Source of the DNA: Myxococcales bacterium
GTDB taxonomy: Bacteria > Myxococcota > Myxococcia > Myxococcales > JAJYLH01
Reading direction: 5' to 3'
NCBI GenBank assembly: GCA_021787845.1
Contig: JAJYLH010000005.1
Location: 150,658-214,657 of the forward strand
DNA: 64,000 nt
Shown: positions 1 through 9,543 of the stretch, piece after piece
Layout of the letters: each line of letters starts with the position of its first letter
Numbering within the stretch: the stretch's first letter is position 1
Translations under genes and position numbers: made by a program
The notes under the pieces: generated by a model
The model's input: only the letters and a program-made list of their open reading frames with translations
Told to the model about the DNA's origin: nothing
The model's database searches: none

Positions 1-2
1 AG

Positions 3-407
3 GTCGATCGGCAACCGCTCTTCGTCGCCTCGCTGCACCTGAGCTGGACGGCCGACGGCCGCTCGCAGACCGACCAACTGACCGCGTTTCTTCGCACCAT
101 CGACCCGTTCGACGCGATTCCCTTCGTCGCCGCCGGCGACCTCAACCTCGACGTCCGACGTTGGCCGGTGTGGAGCGAGGTGGCTTCGCGACGCTTCTCG
201 GCAGCGCATCCGCCTGGCGTTCCGACCTGGGCGGCGGGCGGTCGGGCCGGCCGGCTCGACGACATCCTGGTTCGCGGGGTCGAGGTCGTCGACCCGCTGC
301 CGATTCCGCCGCTCGGCCAGCGCCTCGAGCTGCCGAACGAGGTCGAGCCGAGCGACCACGTGCCGCTGTGCGCCGACCTCGCCTTTCGCGATCAGCTCTC
401 GCCTTGA
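3..407 (+). CDS. Endonuclease/exonuclease/phosphatase family protein, C-terminal part (5' truncated by window)
   Basis: Open frame from base 3 reads ...FVAAGDLNLDVRRWPVWSE...EPSDHVPLCADLAF; GDLN and SDH motifs typical of the EEP fold. Confidence 0.75.
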   Translation, partial: VDRQPLFVASLHLSWTADGRSQTDQLTAFLRTIDPFDAIPFVAAGDLNLDVRRWPVWSEVASRRFSAAHPPGVPTWAAGGRAGRLDDILVRGVEVVDPLPIPPLGQRLELPNEVEPSDHVPLCADLAFRDQLSP

Positions 408-413
408 TGGCGC

Positions 414-905
414 TTACGGCGCCGACTTCTCGAACCAGCACGAGTCCTCGTCCGCGCTCGCGAGCGCGAATCCGAGCGATCGCAAGAGGCGGATCGATGC
501 GGCGTTGTCGGGGTGGCATTCGGCGCGAACGGTCCGGGCCTCGTGGTCGAACGACCAGCTCACGACCGCCGCGACCGCCTCGGAGGCGAAGCCACGACGG
601 CGGTGGGCTGGCCGCACGTAGTAGGAAAGCTCCACGGCACCGCTCTCGTCTGGCGGTCCCTTGAAGCCGGCGTCGCCCACGATTTCATCGCCGAGCCAGA
701 CGACCCACGGTCCCCACGGCGCCCGCGCCGGATCCTCCCGCCCGAGGCGCGCCTGCTCGGCGAAGAGCAAGACCGCTTCTGCCTCCGGCCAGTCCGAGGG
801 CAGCCGCACGAGCGGCGAACGAGTCGCCTCGCGAGGCGCCAAGGCCGCAGCCAGCAGGTCCCCGGGGCACGGCTCGAGCGAAAGCCGTCGGGTGGCTATC
901 CGCAT
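414..905 (-). CDS. GNAT family N-acetyltransferase (RimJ/RimL-like)
   Basis: Translation contains VELSYYVRPAHRRRGFASEAVAAVVSWSF...VRAECHPDNAASIRLLRSLGF, typical GNAT acetyl-CoA binding motif. Confidence 0.85.
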   Translation of the reverse strand: MRIATRRLSLEPCPGDLLAAALAPREATRSPLVRLPSDWPEAEAVLLFAEQARLGREDPARAPWGPWVVWLGDEIVGDAGFKGPPDESGAVELSYYVRPAHRRRGFASEAVAAVVSWSFDHEARTVRAECHPDNAASIRLLRSLGFALASADEDSCWFEKSAP

Positions 906-959
906 CCGCCAGAGGTCATATCAAGCGCGCAAACGCGCCGCTTTCGATAAGGTCGCCCG

Positions 960-1379
960 ATGCCGGACGCCTGCACGTTCTGCCGCATCGTCCGAGGCGA
1001 GGCCGAGGCCGACCGCGTCTTCGAGAACGACCACGTCGTCGCCATCCTCGACCGGCGGCCGCTCTTCCCCGGTCACGTGCTCGTCCTTCCGCGCGGTCAT
1101 CACGAGACCTTGGCCGACCTTCCGCCGCGGGAAATCGACCCGCTGTTCGGTCTGGTCCGGCGGCTCGCGATCGCCATCGAGGCGGCGCTCGGCGCCGACG
1201 GCAGCTTCGTCGCCCTCAACAACCGCGTCAGCCAGAGCGTGCCGCACCTTCACGTCCACGTCGTGCCGCGGCGAAGAGGCGATGGGCTGAAGGGCTTCTT
1301 CTGGCCGCGCCACGCCTACCCGAGCGACGAGGCACGCCGCGAGATCGCCGCACGCATCGCGCAGGCGCTCCTCGCTTGA
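960..1379 (+). CDS. HIT family protein
   Basis: CTFCRIVRGE... and HLHVHVVPRR (histidine triad). Confidence 0.93.
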   Translation: MPDACTFCRIVRGEAEADRVFENDHVVAILDRRPLFPGHVLVLPRGHHETLADLPPREIDPLFGLVRRLAIAIEAALGADGSFVALNNRVSQSVPHLHVHVVPRRRGDGLKGFFWPRHAYPSDEARREIAARIAQALLA

Positions 1380-1496
1380 CTCGCCGCGATCGATCGTCCG
1401 CGCCACCGTCGCGCACGCGACCCGCGCCAGGGAGGCCCGCGCGCCCACTCGCTTTCCGGTAGCATCGCGGTCCCTTCGCGCCCTGGAGGCCACCTC

Positions 1497-3497
1497 ATGG
1501 ATCTCGCTCGGCTGCCGGACGATCTGCACGCGCTGTGCGTCAACACGCTCCGGTTTCTGGCCATCGACGCCGTCGAGCAGGCTAGGAGCGGTCACCCTGG
1601 GCTTCCGATGGGCGCCGCCGAAATGGCGTTCACCCTCTGGTCGCGCTTCCACGTCTTCGACCCCGCCGACCCCGCTTGGGTGAACCGCGACCGCTTCGTT
1701 CTCTCCGCCGGCCACGGCTCGATGCTGCTCTACGGCCTGCTCCACCTCTACGGCTACGACCTGAAGCTCGAGGAGCTCGGGCGCTTCCGGCAATGGGGGA
1801 GCCGCACGCCCGGGCATCCGGAAAACGTGCTGACGCCCGGGGTCGAGGTGACGACCGGCCCGCTCGGGCAGGGGTTCGCACACGGCGTCGGGCTCGCGCT
1901 TGCGGCCAAGCACCTCGCGGCGCGCTTCAACACCCCCGAACACCCGCTCATCACCTCGCGCGTGTGGGGCATCGTCTCCGACGGCGACCTGATGGAGGGC
2001 GTGAGCGCGGAAGCAGCCTCCCTCGCCGGACACCTCCAGCTCGACAACCTCGTTTACCTCTACGATTCGAACCACATCACCATCGACGGGTCGACCGAGA
2101 TCGCGTTCACCGAGAACGTCAAAGGGCGCTTTCTCGCCTACGGCTGGCACGTCGACGAGGTGGACGGGCTCGACTCGAACGAGGTCGCGGCCGCGCTCGA
2201 CACCGCGTCGAAGGCGGACCGGCCGGCGCTCGTCGTTTGCCGCACCACCATCGGCTTCGGGTCGCCGAACAAAGCAGGAACGCCGTCGGCCCACGGCTCC
2301 CCTCTCGGTCCCGACGAGGCGAAGAAGACGCGCGAGGCGCTGGGTTGGCCGGAGGAGACGTTCTTCGTGCCCGCCCCGGTCCGCTCGGTCTTCGCGCGAC
2401 GGGTGGAGGAGAACCAGCGCGCGCACGCCGAGTGGACCGCGCTCTTCCAGTCGTGGCGGGCGGCGAATCCCGACAAGGCGGCCGAATGGGACCGGCTCTT
2501 CGCGCCGCTGCCCGACGACCTCGAGACGCAGCTCATCAGCGCTGCCGGAGAGCCCGGGGCCGCGACGCGCGCCATCGGCGGCAAGGTGATCAACCGGGTG
2601 GCGGAAGTGGTGCCGGGCCTCGTCGGCGGTTCCGCTGACCTCGATGAATCCACGTACACGCACCTGAAGGCGTACGAGACGATTCAGCCGGGAAGCTACA
2701 GCGGCCGCAACGTGCACTTCGGCATCCGCGAGCACGCGATGGTCGCCTCGATGAACGGCCTGAGCCTCTTCGATGGCCTGCGCGGGTTCACGGCGACGTT
2801 CCTCGTCTTCTCCGACTACGCGCGGCCGAGCATCCGTCTCGCCGCCCTCGAGCACGCGCCGACGATTCTGGTCTTCACCCACGACTCGGTGTTCTTGGGC
2901 GAAGACGGACCGACGCATCAGCCGATCGAGCATTTCTGGGCGCTGCGGCTGATTCCGAACCTCGAGGTGTGGCGGCCGGCCGACCCGCGCGAGACGGCCC
3001 TCGCCTGGGCTGCCGCCCTGCGGCGGCGCAGCGGCCCCACGTTGCTGATTCTCACCCGGCAGAAGCTCGGCCAGCTCACCGGCACGATGCCGACCCTGCC
3101 GGCGAACGCCGACGAGGCCGCCGCGTACCTCGCGCACGAGCCGGACGGACGGCCCGACGCGGTGCTCATCGCGACCGGGAGCGAGACCGCCATCACCGTC
3201 GAGGCGGCGAAGGCGCTGGCGGACGAGGGCCGGCGGGTGCGGGTGGTGTCGATGCCCTGCGTCAGCCGCTTCCTCGCCCGGCCGGCCAGCGAGCGCGAGA
3301 AGCTCCTGCCGCGCGGGGTGCCGACCGGCGCCGTCGAGACGGGCTCGACGATGGGCTGGCGGCAGTTCACCGGTCCGGACGGGCTCGTCATCGGCATCGA
3401 CGACTTCGGGCATTCGGCGCCGGCGGGCGTCATCGCCGAGCGGCTGGGCTTCACCCCAGCGCAGATCGCCCAGCGCGTCCGGGAGTGGCTGCGGTAG
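1497..3497 (+). CDS. tkt: Transketolase
   Basis: Full-length transketolase translation ([57 protein letters not shown]). Confidence 0.97.
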   Translation: MDLARLPDDLHALCVNTLRFLAIDAVEQARSGHPGLPMGAAEMAFTLWSRFHVFDPADPAWVNRDRFVLSAGHGSMLLYGLLHLYGYDLKLEELGRFRQWGSRTPGHPENVLTPGVEVTTGPLGQGFAHGVGLALAAKHLAARFNTPEHPLITSRVWGIVSDGDLMEGVSAEAASLAGHLQLDNLVYLYDSNHITIDGSTEIAFTENVKGRFLAYGWHVDEVDGLDSNEVAAALDTASKADRPALVVCRTTIGFGSPNKAGTPSAHGSPLGPDEAKKTREALGWPEETFFVPAPVRSVFARRVEENQRAHAEWTALFQSWRAANPDKAAEWDRLFAPLPDDLETQLISAAGEPGAATRAIGGKVINRVAEVVPGLVGGSADLDESTYTHLKAYETIQPGSYSGRNVHFGIREHAMVASMNGLSLFDGLRGFTATFLVFSDYARPSIRLAALEHAPTILVFTHDSVFLGEDGPTHQPIEHFWALRLIPNLEVWRPADPRETALAWAAALRRRSGPTLLILTRQKLGQLTGTMPTLPANADEAAAYLAHEPDGRPDAVLIATGSETAITVEAAKALADEGRRVRVVSMPCVSRFLARPASEREKLLPRGVPTGAVETGSTMGWRQFTGPDGLVIGIDDFGHSAPAGVIAERLGFTPAQIAQRVREWLR

Positions 3498-3636
3498 TCG
3501 CTCGCTGCCGGCACCACGGCACCGGAACCGCCGACCTCGAGCGCTCGACGGTGGGTGGTTCCGCGCGCCCGCGCCCATCCCTCGACCGCGCCTGGGCCGA
3601 GCGATGCGGCGGGGTCTCCGAACGCCGACCGATGTT

Positions 3637-4395
3637 TCACCGCTGCGTGATCGACTGAGCTCGCTTCTGGCGCGCGACCTCGGCCTCCGGCGGCCGCAGG
3701 TAGCGCGGCTCCAGGGAGAGGACCCGCGCGAGCTCGAAGACCGGCTCGCGCTCCTGGTGCAACGCGAGGAAGGCGATTTCCGCGGCGCCCGGGTAGCTGG
3801 GCTCTCGCTCCCCGAAACCGCTGCCGACGACCTTCGTGCCAGCCCCGACCGGTTGCGGGCGCGCCTCGTCGGTCGCCAGTAGGCGGAGCACCTCGCTCGG
3901 CGAAGCCGCGGTCGGCGCCACCCGCGTCTCCAGCGCGCCGGTCCGAAAGCGGTGGACCGCGAAGTAGACCTCGCCCTTGCGCGCGTCGAGGATGGGGCAG
4001 AGCCAGTCGGACTCGAGCGGCGCGTCGAAAGGCAGCTCATCGCCGGCCCGAAGCGACGCACGACGCGCGGCCGCGAGCGCCATCGCCTCCAGCGACCCGG
4101 CGCCGACGAGGGGAATCCGCCGCGCGTAGGCGACCGCCTTCATCGTCGCCAGCGCCACCCGCGCGCCGGTGAAGAGACCCGGCCCGAGACCGGCGAGCGC
4201 CACCGCCACTTCGTCCATCGACCGCTGCGCCTCGGAGAGCAGCTCGTCGAACAGGCTCGGCACGACGGTCGAGACCACTGCCGGAGGGCCGGCCGAGCGC
4301 GTCGCGAGAACGCGCATCCCGGTCGCGTCGCGCTCGACCAGCGCGCAGGACAGCACCGGTGTCGAGGTGTCCAGGGCGAGGGCGAGCGCGGTCAT
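3637..4395 (-). CDS. tsaB: tRNA threonylcarbamoyladenosine biosynthesis protein TsaB
   Basis: LALDTSTPVLSCALVERD, GLGPGLFTGARVALATMKAVAYARRIPLVGAGSLEAMA characteristic of TsaB. Confidence 0.92.
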   Translation of the reverse strand: MTALALALDTSTPVLSCALVERDATGMRVLATRSAGPPAVVSTVVPSLFDELLSEAQRSMDEVAVALAGLGPGLFTGARVALATMKAVAYARRIPLVGAGSLEAMALAAARRASLRAGDELPFDAPLESDWLCPILDARKGEVYFAVHRFRTGALETRVAPTAASPSEVLRLLATDEARPQPVGAGTKVVGSGFGEREPSYPGAAEIAFLALHQEREPVFELARVLSLEPRYLRPPEAEVARQKRAQSITQR

Positions 4396-4399
4396 GCGA

Positions 4400-6046
4400 T
4401 CACTGGAACCAGGTGCGGATGATGTCGTTGCGGAAGGCGAGGACCATCAGGGCGACCAGCATCACGATCCCGACGTAGCTCGCGATTTCGCGGAACCGGA
4501 GCGGTACCGCCCGGCGGCTGACCCCCTCGATGCCGCTGACCACGATGTGGAAGCCATCCAGCACCGGTACCGGTAGGAGGTTGACCAGCCCCAGGTTGAT
4601 CGAGATCAACGCGAACATCTTGAGGAATGTCGCCAGCCCCCCCTCGGCAGCGATGCTGGTGAGCTGGTAGAGCAGAATCGGCCCGCCGATGCTCCGGCTC
4701 GAGATGTGCCCGCTGGCGATGCCGATGATGCCGAGGACCATCATCCGGGTCAGGTTGACGGTCTCGTCGAAACCGCGGGCGAGCGCCGCCAGTGGCGGAT
4801 AGCTGATCCGGACCAGCTCGGCGTCCGTGTAGGGCACCGGGTGGAAGACGCGGTAGTCGAAGGCGAAGCCGTAGGCCGGCGCGGTCTGCGGCCCCTCCAG
4901 GAAATCCATGGTCTCTTTCATCGGCGCGGTGAAGGCGACCCGGACCCGCGCGCCGCCGCGGTCGACGACCAGGTCGAGCTTCTGCTGGCCGTCCACCACG
5001 TCGCTGTAGCGGATTTCGTTCTCCACCGGCTTGCCGTCGACCTCGACGACCTTGTCGTCGGGCCTGAGCCCCGCCGCCCAGGCGACGCCGCCGCGCTTCA
5101 CCTCGCGCACGTACATCTGCGGGTCGTCGAAGCCGAGCGGCCCTACCCCCGCGGGGATGCGCAGGGTGAGCGCCTTCGCGGTCGCGACCGGCGCCGTCGG
5201 CAGCTTCACCGCCGCCGTCCGCACGACGCCCAGCGTCACCGCTTCTGCTCCCAGCCCGGCCAGCGCGCGCTCGAGCTGGTAGTCGGTGGCGATCGGCTGC
5301 CCGTCGACCGACGTCACCCGGTCGAAATCCTTCAGTCCGGCTAGCGCGGCACGGCTGCCCGGACGGACCGCGATGTACGGTGGCACCTTCCCCGCGAGAA
5401 TCCCGATGAACCCCTGCTTCTCGGTCTCGACCGGATTCTTCTCGGTGGTGAAGCCAGGGGTGAGGCGCAACGTCAGCCGCCGGCCGGCGCGGTCGACGAC
5501 CAGCACGACGGGCTCCCCACCCCGCTTGACGATCTGCTCTTTCATCTCGTCGAACGAGCGGGTGCGCACCCCGTCGACGCTCAGCACCCGGTCGCCCGCC
5601 CGCACTCCGGCGGCCTGCGCGGCCTCGCCCGGCAGCACGAGCCCCACCACCGGGGGAATCTGCGGCTGCGGCGTCAGGTTGACGAGCGCGTAGACGAGCG
5701 GCGGCAGCAACAGGTTCACCGCTGGCCCGGCGAGAGCGATGATCGCCCTGCGGTAGGGCTTCTGCTCGGAGAAACCGCGTCCCTTGTCCTCGGGCGGCAG
5801 CGGCTGCGACGGGTCCTCGCCCGCCATGCGCACGAAACCGCCGAGCGGCAGCGCCGCCAGCACATACTCGGTCTCGCCGCGCTTGACGCCCCACACCTTC
5901 GGCCCGAAACCGAGGGAGAAGCGCAGCACCTTGACGCCGAAGAGCTTGGCGGCCGCGAAATGTCCGAGCTCGTGGAAGAAGATGAGGCCCCCGAGCAGGG
6001 CGATGAAGGCCGCCACTTGGACGAGGTGCGACATCCTTTGCAGCAT
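4400..6046 (-). CDS. rseP: RIP metalloprotease RseP (site-2 protease) with PDZ domains
   Basis: FFHELGHFAAAKLFGVKVLRFSLGFGPK (HExxH), PDZ-like segments, C-terminal NLLPVPVLDGFHI. Confidence 0.95.
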   Translation of the reverse strand: MLQRMSHLVQVAAFIALLGGLIFFHELGHFAAAKLFGVKVLRFSLGFGPKVWGVKRGETEYVLAALPLGGFVRMAGEDPSQPLPPEDKGRGFSEQKPYRRAIIALAGPAVNLLLPPLVYALVNLTPQPQIPPVVGLVLPGEAAQAAGVRAGDRVLSVDGVRTRSFDEMKEQIVKRGGEPVVLVVDRAGRRLTLRLTPGFTTEKNPVETEKQGFIGILAGKVPPYIAVRPGSRAALAGLKDFDRVTSVDGQPIATDYQLERALAGLGAEAVTLGVVRTAAVKLPTAPVATAKALTLRIPAGVGPLGFDDPQMYVREVKRGGVAWAAGLRPDDKVVEVDGKPVENEIRYSDVVDGQQKLDLVVDRGGARVRVAFTAPMKETMDFLEGPQTAPAYGFAFDYRVFHPVPYTDAELVRISYPPLAALARGFDETVNLTRMMVLGIIGIASGHISSRSIGGPILLYQLTSIAAEGGLATFLKMFALISINLGLVNLLPVPVLDGFHIVVSGIEGVSRRAVPLRFREIASYVGIVMLVALMVLAFRNDIIRTWFQ

Positions 6047-6162
6047 AAGCGCGGCGCTAGCCTGTGGCCAGCCTCAGCCGCGCTCGAAGGGCGTCGGCCT
6101 CGGTCGCCCCGGCCTCCGCCGCGGCGAGCCAGAGGCAGCGGCGCCATCGCTCTCCAGCAGCG

Positions 6163-7059
6163 CTAGTGGATTCGGGGGAGGACCACCAGCTTCGCGTAGA
6201 AGAAGACGAGCGGCGCGTTGACGAGGAGCGCGTCGACCCGGTCGAGCATCCCGCCGTGGCCCGGCAGGAGCCATCCCGAGTCCTTCGCGTTCCAGGCGCG
6301 CTTGAGCATCGACTCGCCGAGGTCGCCCAGCGGCCCCGCGATGCCCCCCAGGACGCCGATGGCGACGCAGTCGAGCGCCCGGAGCCCGAGCCCGGCGAAC
6401 GCCTGGACGGCGAAGGCGAAACCGACGCTCGCCGCCATCCCGCCGAAGAAGCCTTCCCAGGTCTTGGCGGGCGAGACGCGGGGCAGGAGCTTGCGGCGCC
6501 CGAAGAGCCGTCCCGCCGCGTAGGCGCCGGTGTCGCCGCCCCAGGTGATGGCGCACGCGAGCAGCACCCAGCCAGCGGCGGTCCAGGAGTGCGGCTGCCC
6601 TCCCAGGCCCCGCAGGGGCACGACGTAGCCGACGAGCGATCCGTAGATCGCCGCGAAGAGCGTCATCGCCACCTGATTCGCGGCGTTCTGCAGGGCTTGG
6701 TTCCGGAAGAGCCGCCAGGTGAGCACGGTGACCAGGACCGCTGCCCAGAGCCAGTGGAGCTGCCGCTCGGCGTGAAGCGACGGGAGGAAGAAGAACGGCA
6801 TCGACGCCGCGCCGGCGATCGCCACGACGCGCAAGCGGTCTCGCCCGAGCGCCATCGTCGACAGCTCGTACGCGTTCGCCGCCGCCGCCAGCGCCGCCAG
6901 CACGGCGAACGGGAGCCCGCCGTACCACATCAGCGCCAACACCGCCGGCAAGAGCACGAGCGCCGTCGCGACGCGGACCAGCAGGTTTCGGTTCTTCGCC
7001 GCGCGGTCGTCCGGGGAGCCGGCTCTCGTCACGTTGGCCGGAACGTCCTGGCGATCCAC
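6163..7059 (-). CDS. cdsA: Phosphatidate cytidylyltransferase
   Basis: WGGDTGAYAAGRLFGRRKLLPRVSPAKTWEGFFGG and GMLDRVDALLVNAPLVFF signature of CdsA. Confidence 0.95.
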   Translation of the reverse strand: MDRQDVPANVTRAGSPDDRAAKNRNLLVRVATALVLLPAVLALMWYGGLPFAVLAALAAAANAYELSTMALGRDRLRVVAIAGAASMPFFFLPSLHAERQLHWLWAAVLVTVLTWRLFRNQALQNAANQVAMTLFAAIYGSLVGYVVPLRGLGGQPHSWTAAGWVLLACAITWGGDTGAYAAGRLFGRRKLLPRVSPAKTWEGFFGGMAASVGFAFAVQAFAGLGLRALDCVAIGVLGGIAGPLGDLGESMLKRAWNAKDSGWLLPGHGGMLDRVDALLVNAPLVFFYAKLVVLPRIH

Positions 7060-7231
7060 GAGACGCTCCCTTCGCGTCGGGCTCTCGCCGTTCCCACCAA
7101 CTTCGGCGTCCCTCCAGCGGCGTTTCTATACCATCGTTCGTCAGCCTCTCGCTCCGATGCTGGGCGCTTCCCCTCCCGCTTCGAACCGTCGTGCTACCGT
7201 TTGGCGCTCGGCGCTCGAAGGAGGTCTTTCT

Positions 7232-8302
7232 GTGCTCCAGCGGATCGGCCCCTACCGGTTGACGCGAATCATCGGCCGGGGCGGTCTCGGCGTCGTCTAC
7301 CGCGCCCTCGACACCCGCACCCAGGCGGAGGTCGCGCTCAAGCTCTTGACCCAGCCGGCGAAGGACACCACTGCCGCGCGGCGGCTCGCCCGCGAGTTTC
7401 GCGCCCTGAGCGGCATCCAGCACCGCCACATCGTCCGGGTTCTCGACGCGGGCGCCCACGAGGAGATGCCCTACCTGGTGATGGAGCTGGTCGACGGCCT
7501 CCCCCTGCGAGCCTGGCTCGACGCGCGGTTCGACGAGCCCGGCTGGAGACCGAGAGCGCCGCTGGACGACGAAAGCGTCTCCGTGACCCGCTCGGCTTCC
7601 CCTCCGCTGGGGGACGATAGCGGTGCTGGGCTCCATCCTCCCCGCGACGAGGCGACCGCTCCCGAGTCCGCGGAGCCCGACAGCCTTCCGCCGCACCGGC
7701 GCCCCTGGACGAGCCCCCGCCCGGACGCGAGCCACCCGGAACCGGTCCCGCTATCCGTGCGGGAGGCGCTCAACCGACCGCGGCGCGTCCAGAAGCTCCG
7801 CCGTGTCGTCACCCAGCTCGCCGAAGGGCTGACCTGCATCCACGGCCACGGGCTCGTCCATCGCGACCTCAAGCCCTCGAACGTCCTGGTGGCGCCAGGC
7901 GGGTGCGCGAAGCTCGTCGATTTCGGGCTCGTCAAGGTCGCTCGCTCGGGGGGCGACACCACTGCCGCCGGGCACCTGGTCGGGACCTACCGGTACATGT
8001 CGCCCGAACAGGCCAGGAGCGGTCCCGTCGACGGCCGCAGCGACCTCTACGCGCTGGGCAGCGTCCTCTTCGAGATGCTCTGCGGGCGGCCGCCGTTCGC
8101 GCAGCGGCAGGTGACCGCGCTCCTCGAGGCGATCGTGCACGAGCCGCCCCCGGCGCCGGCGACCCTCAATCCGGAGGTCGACCCGGCGCTGGCGGACCTG
8201 GCCTGGGACCTGTTGCGGAAGAATCCGGAGGAGCGGGTCCAGACCGCCGCCGAGGTGGCGGAGCGGTTACGCCCGCCGGGAGGGCCGCAGCCTAGTTGCT
8301 GA
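7232..8302 (+). CDS. Serine/threonine protein kinase with low-complexity insertion
   Basis: From GTG at 7232: LQRIGPYRLTRIIGRGGLGVVYRALD, HRDLKPSNVLV, DFGLVK, GTYRYMSPEQA. ORF track extends upstream to 7034. Confidence 0.93.
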   Translation: MLQRIGPYRLTRIIGRGGLGVVYRALDTRTQAEVALKLLTQPAKDTTAARRLAREFRALSGIQHRHIVRVLDAGAHEEMPYLVMELVDGLPLRAWLDARFDEPGWRPRAPLDDESVSVTRSASPPLGDDSGAGLHPPRDEATAPESAEPDSLPPHRRPWTSPRPDASHPEPVPLSVREALNRPRRVQKLRRVVTQLAEGLTCIHGHGLVHRDLKPSNVLVAPGGCAKLVDFGLVKVARSGGDTTAAGHLVGTYRYMSPEQARSGPVDGRSDLYALGSVLFEMLCGRPPFAQRQVTALLEAIVHEPPPAPATLNPEVDPALADLAWDLLRKNPEERVQTAAEVAERLRPPGGPQPSC

Positions 8303-8313
8303 CCGGCGATGGC

Positions 8314-9516
8314 CTAAGAGCCCACGAGGCGCCGGTGCAGCGCCTGGACCGCGTCGGGCACCTTCTCGCGCTCGACGAAGAGACCGATGCGCTCGGGCGC
8401 CGTTTCCGCCCGGGCGACTTGAATCCTCGCCTCGCGCAGGGCCTCGAGCGCCCGGCGCAGGTTTTCGTGGCTTCCGTTGATGCCGTGGCCGACGCAGGAG
8501 ACGCAGCCGTAACCGTCCTCCAGCCGAAGCCGGTCCGCGAACGCCTTCTTCGCATCCTCGATCACGCGCGGGAGCCGGTGCGCATTCTCCAGCCCGACCA
8601 CCAGGGTCGCGCGCTGGGCGTCGAGCCGCGCCGACTCGGAGGCGAGCCCCTGCCGGTCGGCCAGCTCCGCCAGGGCCGCGAAGTCCTCGGGGGACGCGTC
8701 CCAGACGGTGAGCAGGACCACTTCCGCCTCGCTCGCGATCGCCCGCACCCGGCCCGGCCCCGCCGGCGCATCGAGCCGCCTCAACGGCTCGGCGGCAATC
8801 CGGGTGCCCGGACCGTCGACGAAGGTCGCCCGCGCGTAGAGCGCGATGCCCTTCTCCCGCGCGAACTCCACCGCCTGCGCGTTGAGGACCTTGGCACCGC
8901 TCTCGGCTAGCGTCTGCATCTCCTCGTAGGAGAGGTCCGCGAGCTTCTGCGCCGCCGGAACCACCCGCGGGTCGGCCGAGTACACGCCGTCGACGTCGGA
9001 GCAGATTTCGCAGTACTCCGCCCCGAGCGCGGCGGCGAGGGCCACGGCGGTGGTGTCGCTTCCCCCACGGCCGAGGGTCGTGACCTCCTTTTTGTAGGAC
9101 ACGCCCTGGTAGCCGGCGACGATCACCACGTTCCCGCGTTCGAGCTCGTCCTGGAGCCGGTACGGCCGCACCTCGACGATACGCGCGTTGGCGTGGGAGT
9201 CGTTGGTGATGATGCCGCTCTGGCTCCCGGTGAAGCTCAGGGCGTGGACGCCCAGGTCGTTGAGCGCGAGCGACAACAGCGCCATCGAAATCCGCTCGCC
9301 GGCGGTGAGGAGCATGTCCAGCTCGCGCCGCTCCGGGGTCCCGGTCACCTCCTTAGCGAGCGCGAGAAGCTCGTCGGTCGTGTCGCCCATCGCGCTGACG
9401 ACGACGCAGACCGCGTGCCCGCCCGCGCGCGTGCGGGCGATGCGCTGGGCGACCACCTTGATCTTCTCCGCGTTCGCCACCGACGACCCGCCGTACTTCT
9501 GCACCACGATCGACAT
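8314..9516 (-). CDS. lysC: Aspartate kinase
   Basis: [26 protein letters not shown]..., [38 protein letters not shown]-terminal ACT-like region. Confidence 0.96.
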   Translation of the reverse strand: MSIVVQKYGGSSVANAEKIKVVAQRIARTRAGGHAVCVVVSAMGDTTDELLALAKEVTGTPERRELDMLLTAGERISMALLSLALNDLGVHALSFTGSQSGIITNDSHANARIVEVRPYRLQDELERGNVVIVAGYQGVSYKKEVTTLGRGGSDTTAVALAAALGAEYCEICSDVDGVYSADPRVVPAAQKLADLSYEEMQTLAESGAKVLNAQAVEFAREKGIALYARATFVDGPGTRIAAEPLRRLDAPAGPGRVRAIASEAEVVLLTVWDASPEDFAALAELADRQGLASESARLDAQRATLVVGLENAHRLPRVIEDAKKAFADRLRLEDGYGCVSCVGHGINGSHENLRRALEALREARIQVARAETAPERIGLFVEREKVPDAVQALHRRLVGS

Positions 9517-9543
9517 CGGCGTTGCTCCTGATCGGCAGCGATC

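Noticed and set aside
3604-3882. 92-aa plus-strand ORF between transketolase and tsaB
   Set aside because: Lies antisense within tsaB, no motif or RBS; spurious high-GC ORF.
921-4061. 1046-aa minus-strand ORF opposite HIT and transketolase genes
   Set aside because: Antisense frame kept open by high GC; Arg/Gly/His-rich with no protein motifs, while the plus strand encodes a clear transketolase.
6047-6162. Possible missing dxr between cdsA and rseP
   Set aside because: Only 116 bp separate the genes, so dxr is simply located elsewhere; such rearrangement is not unusual.
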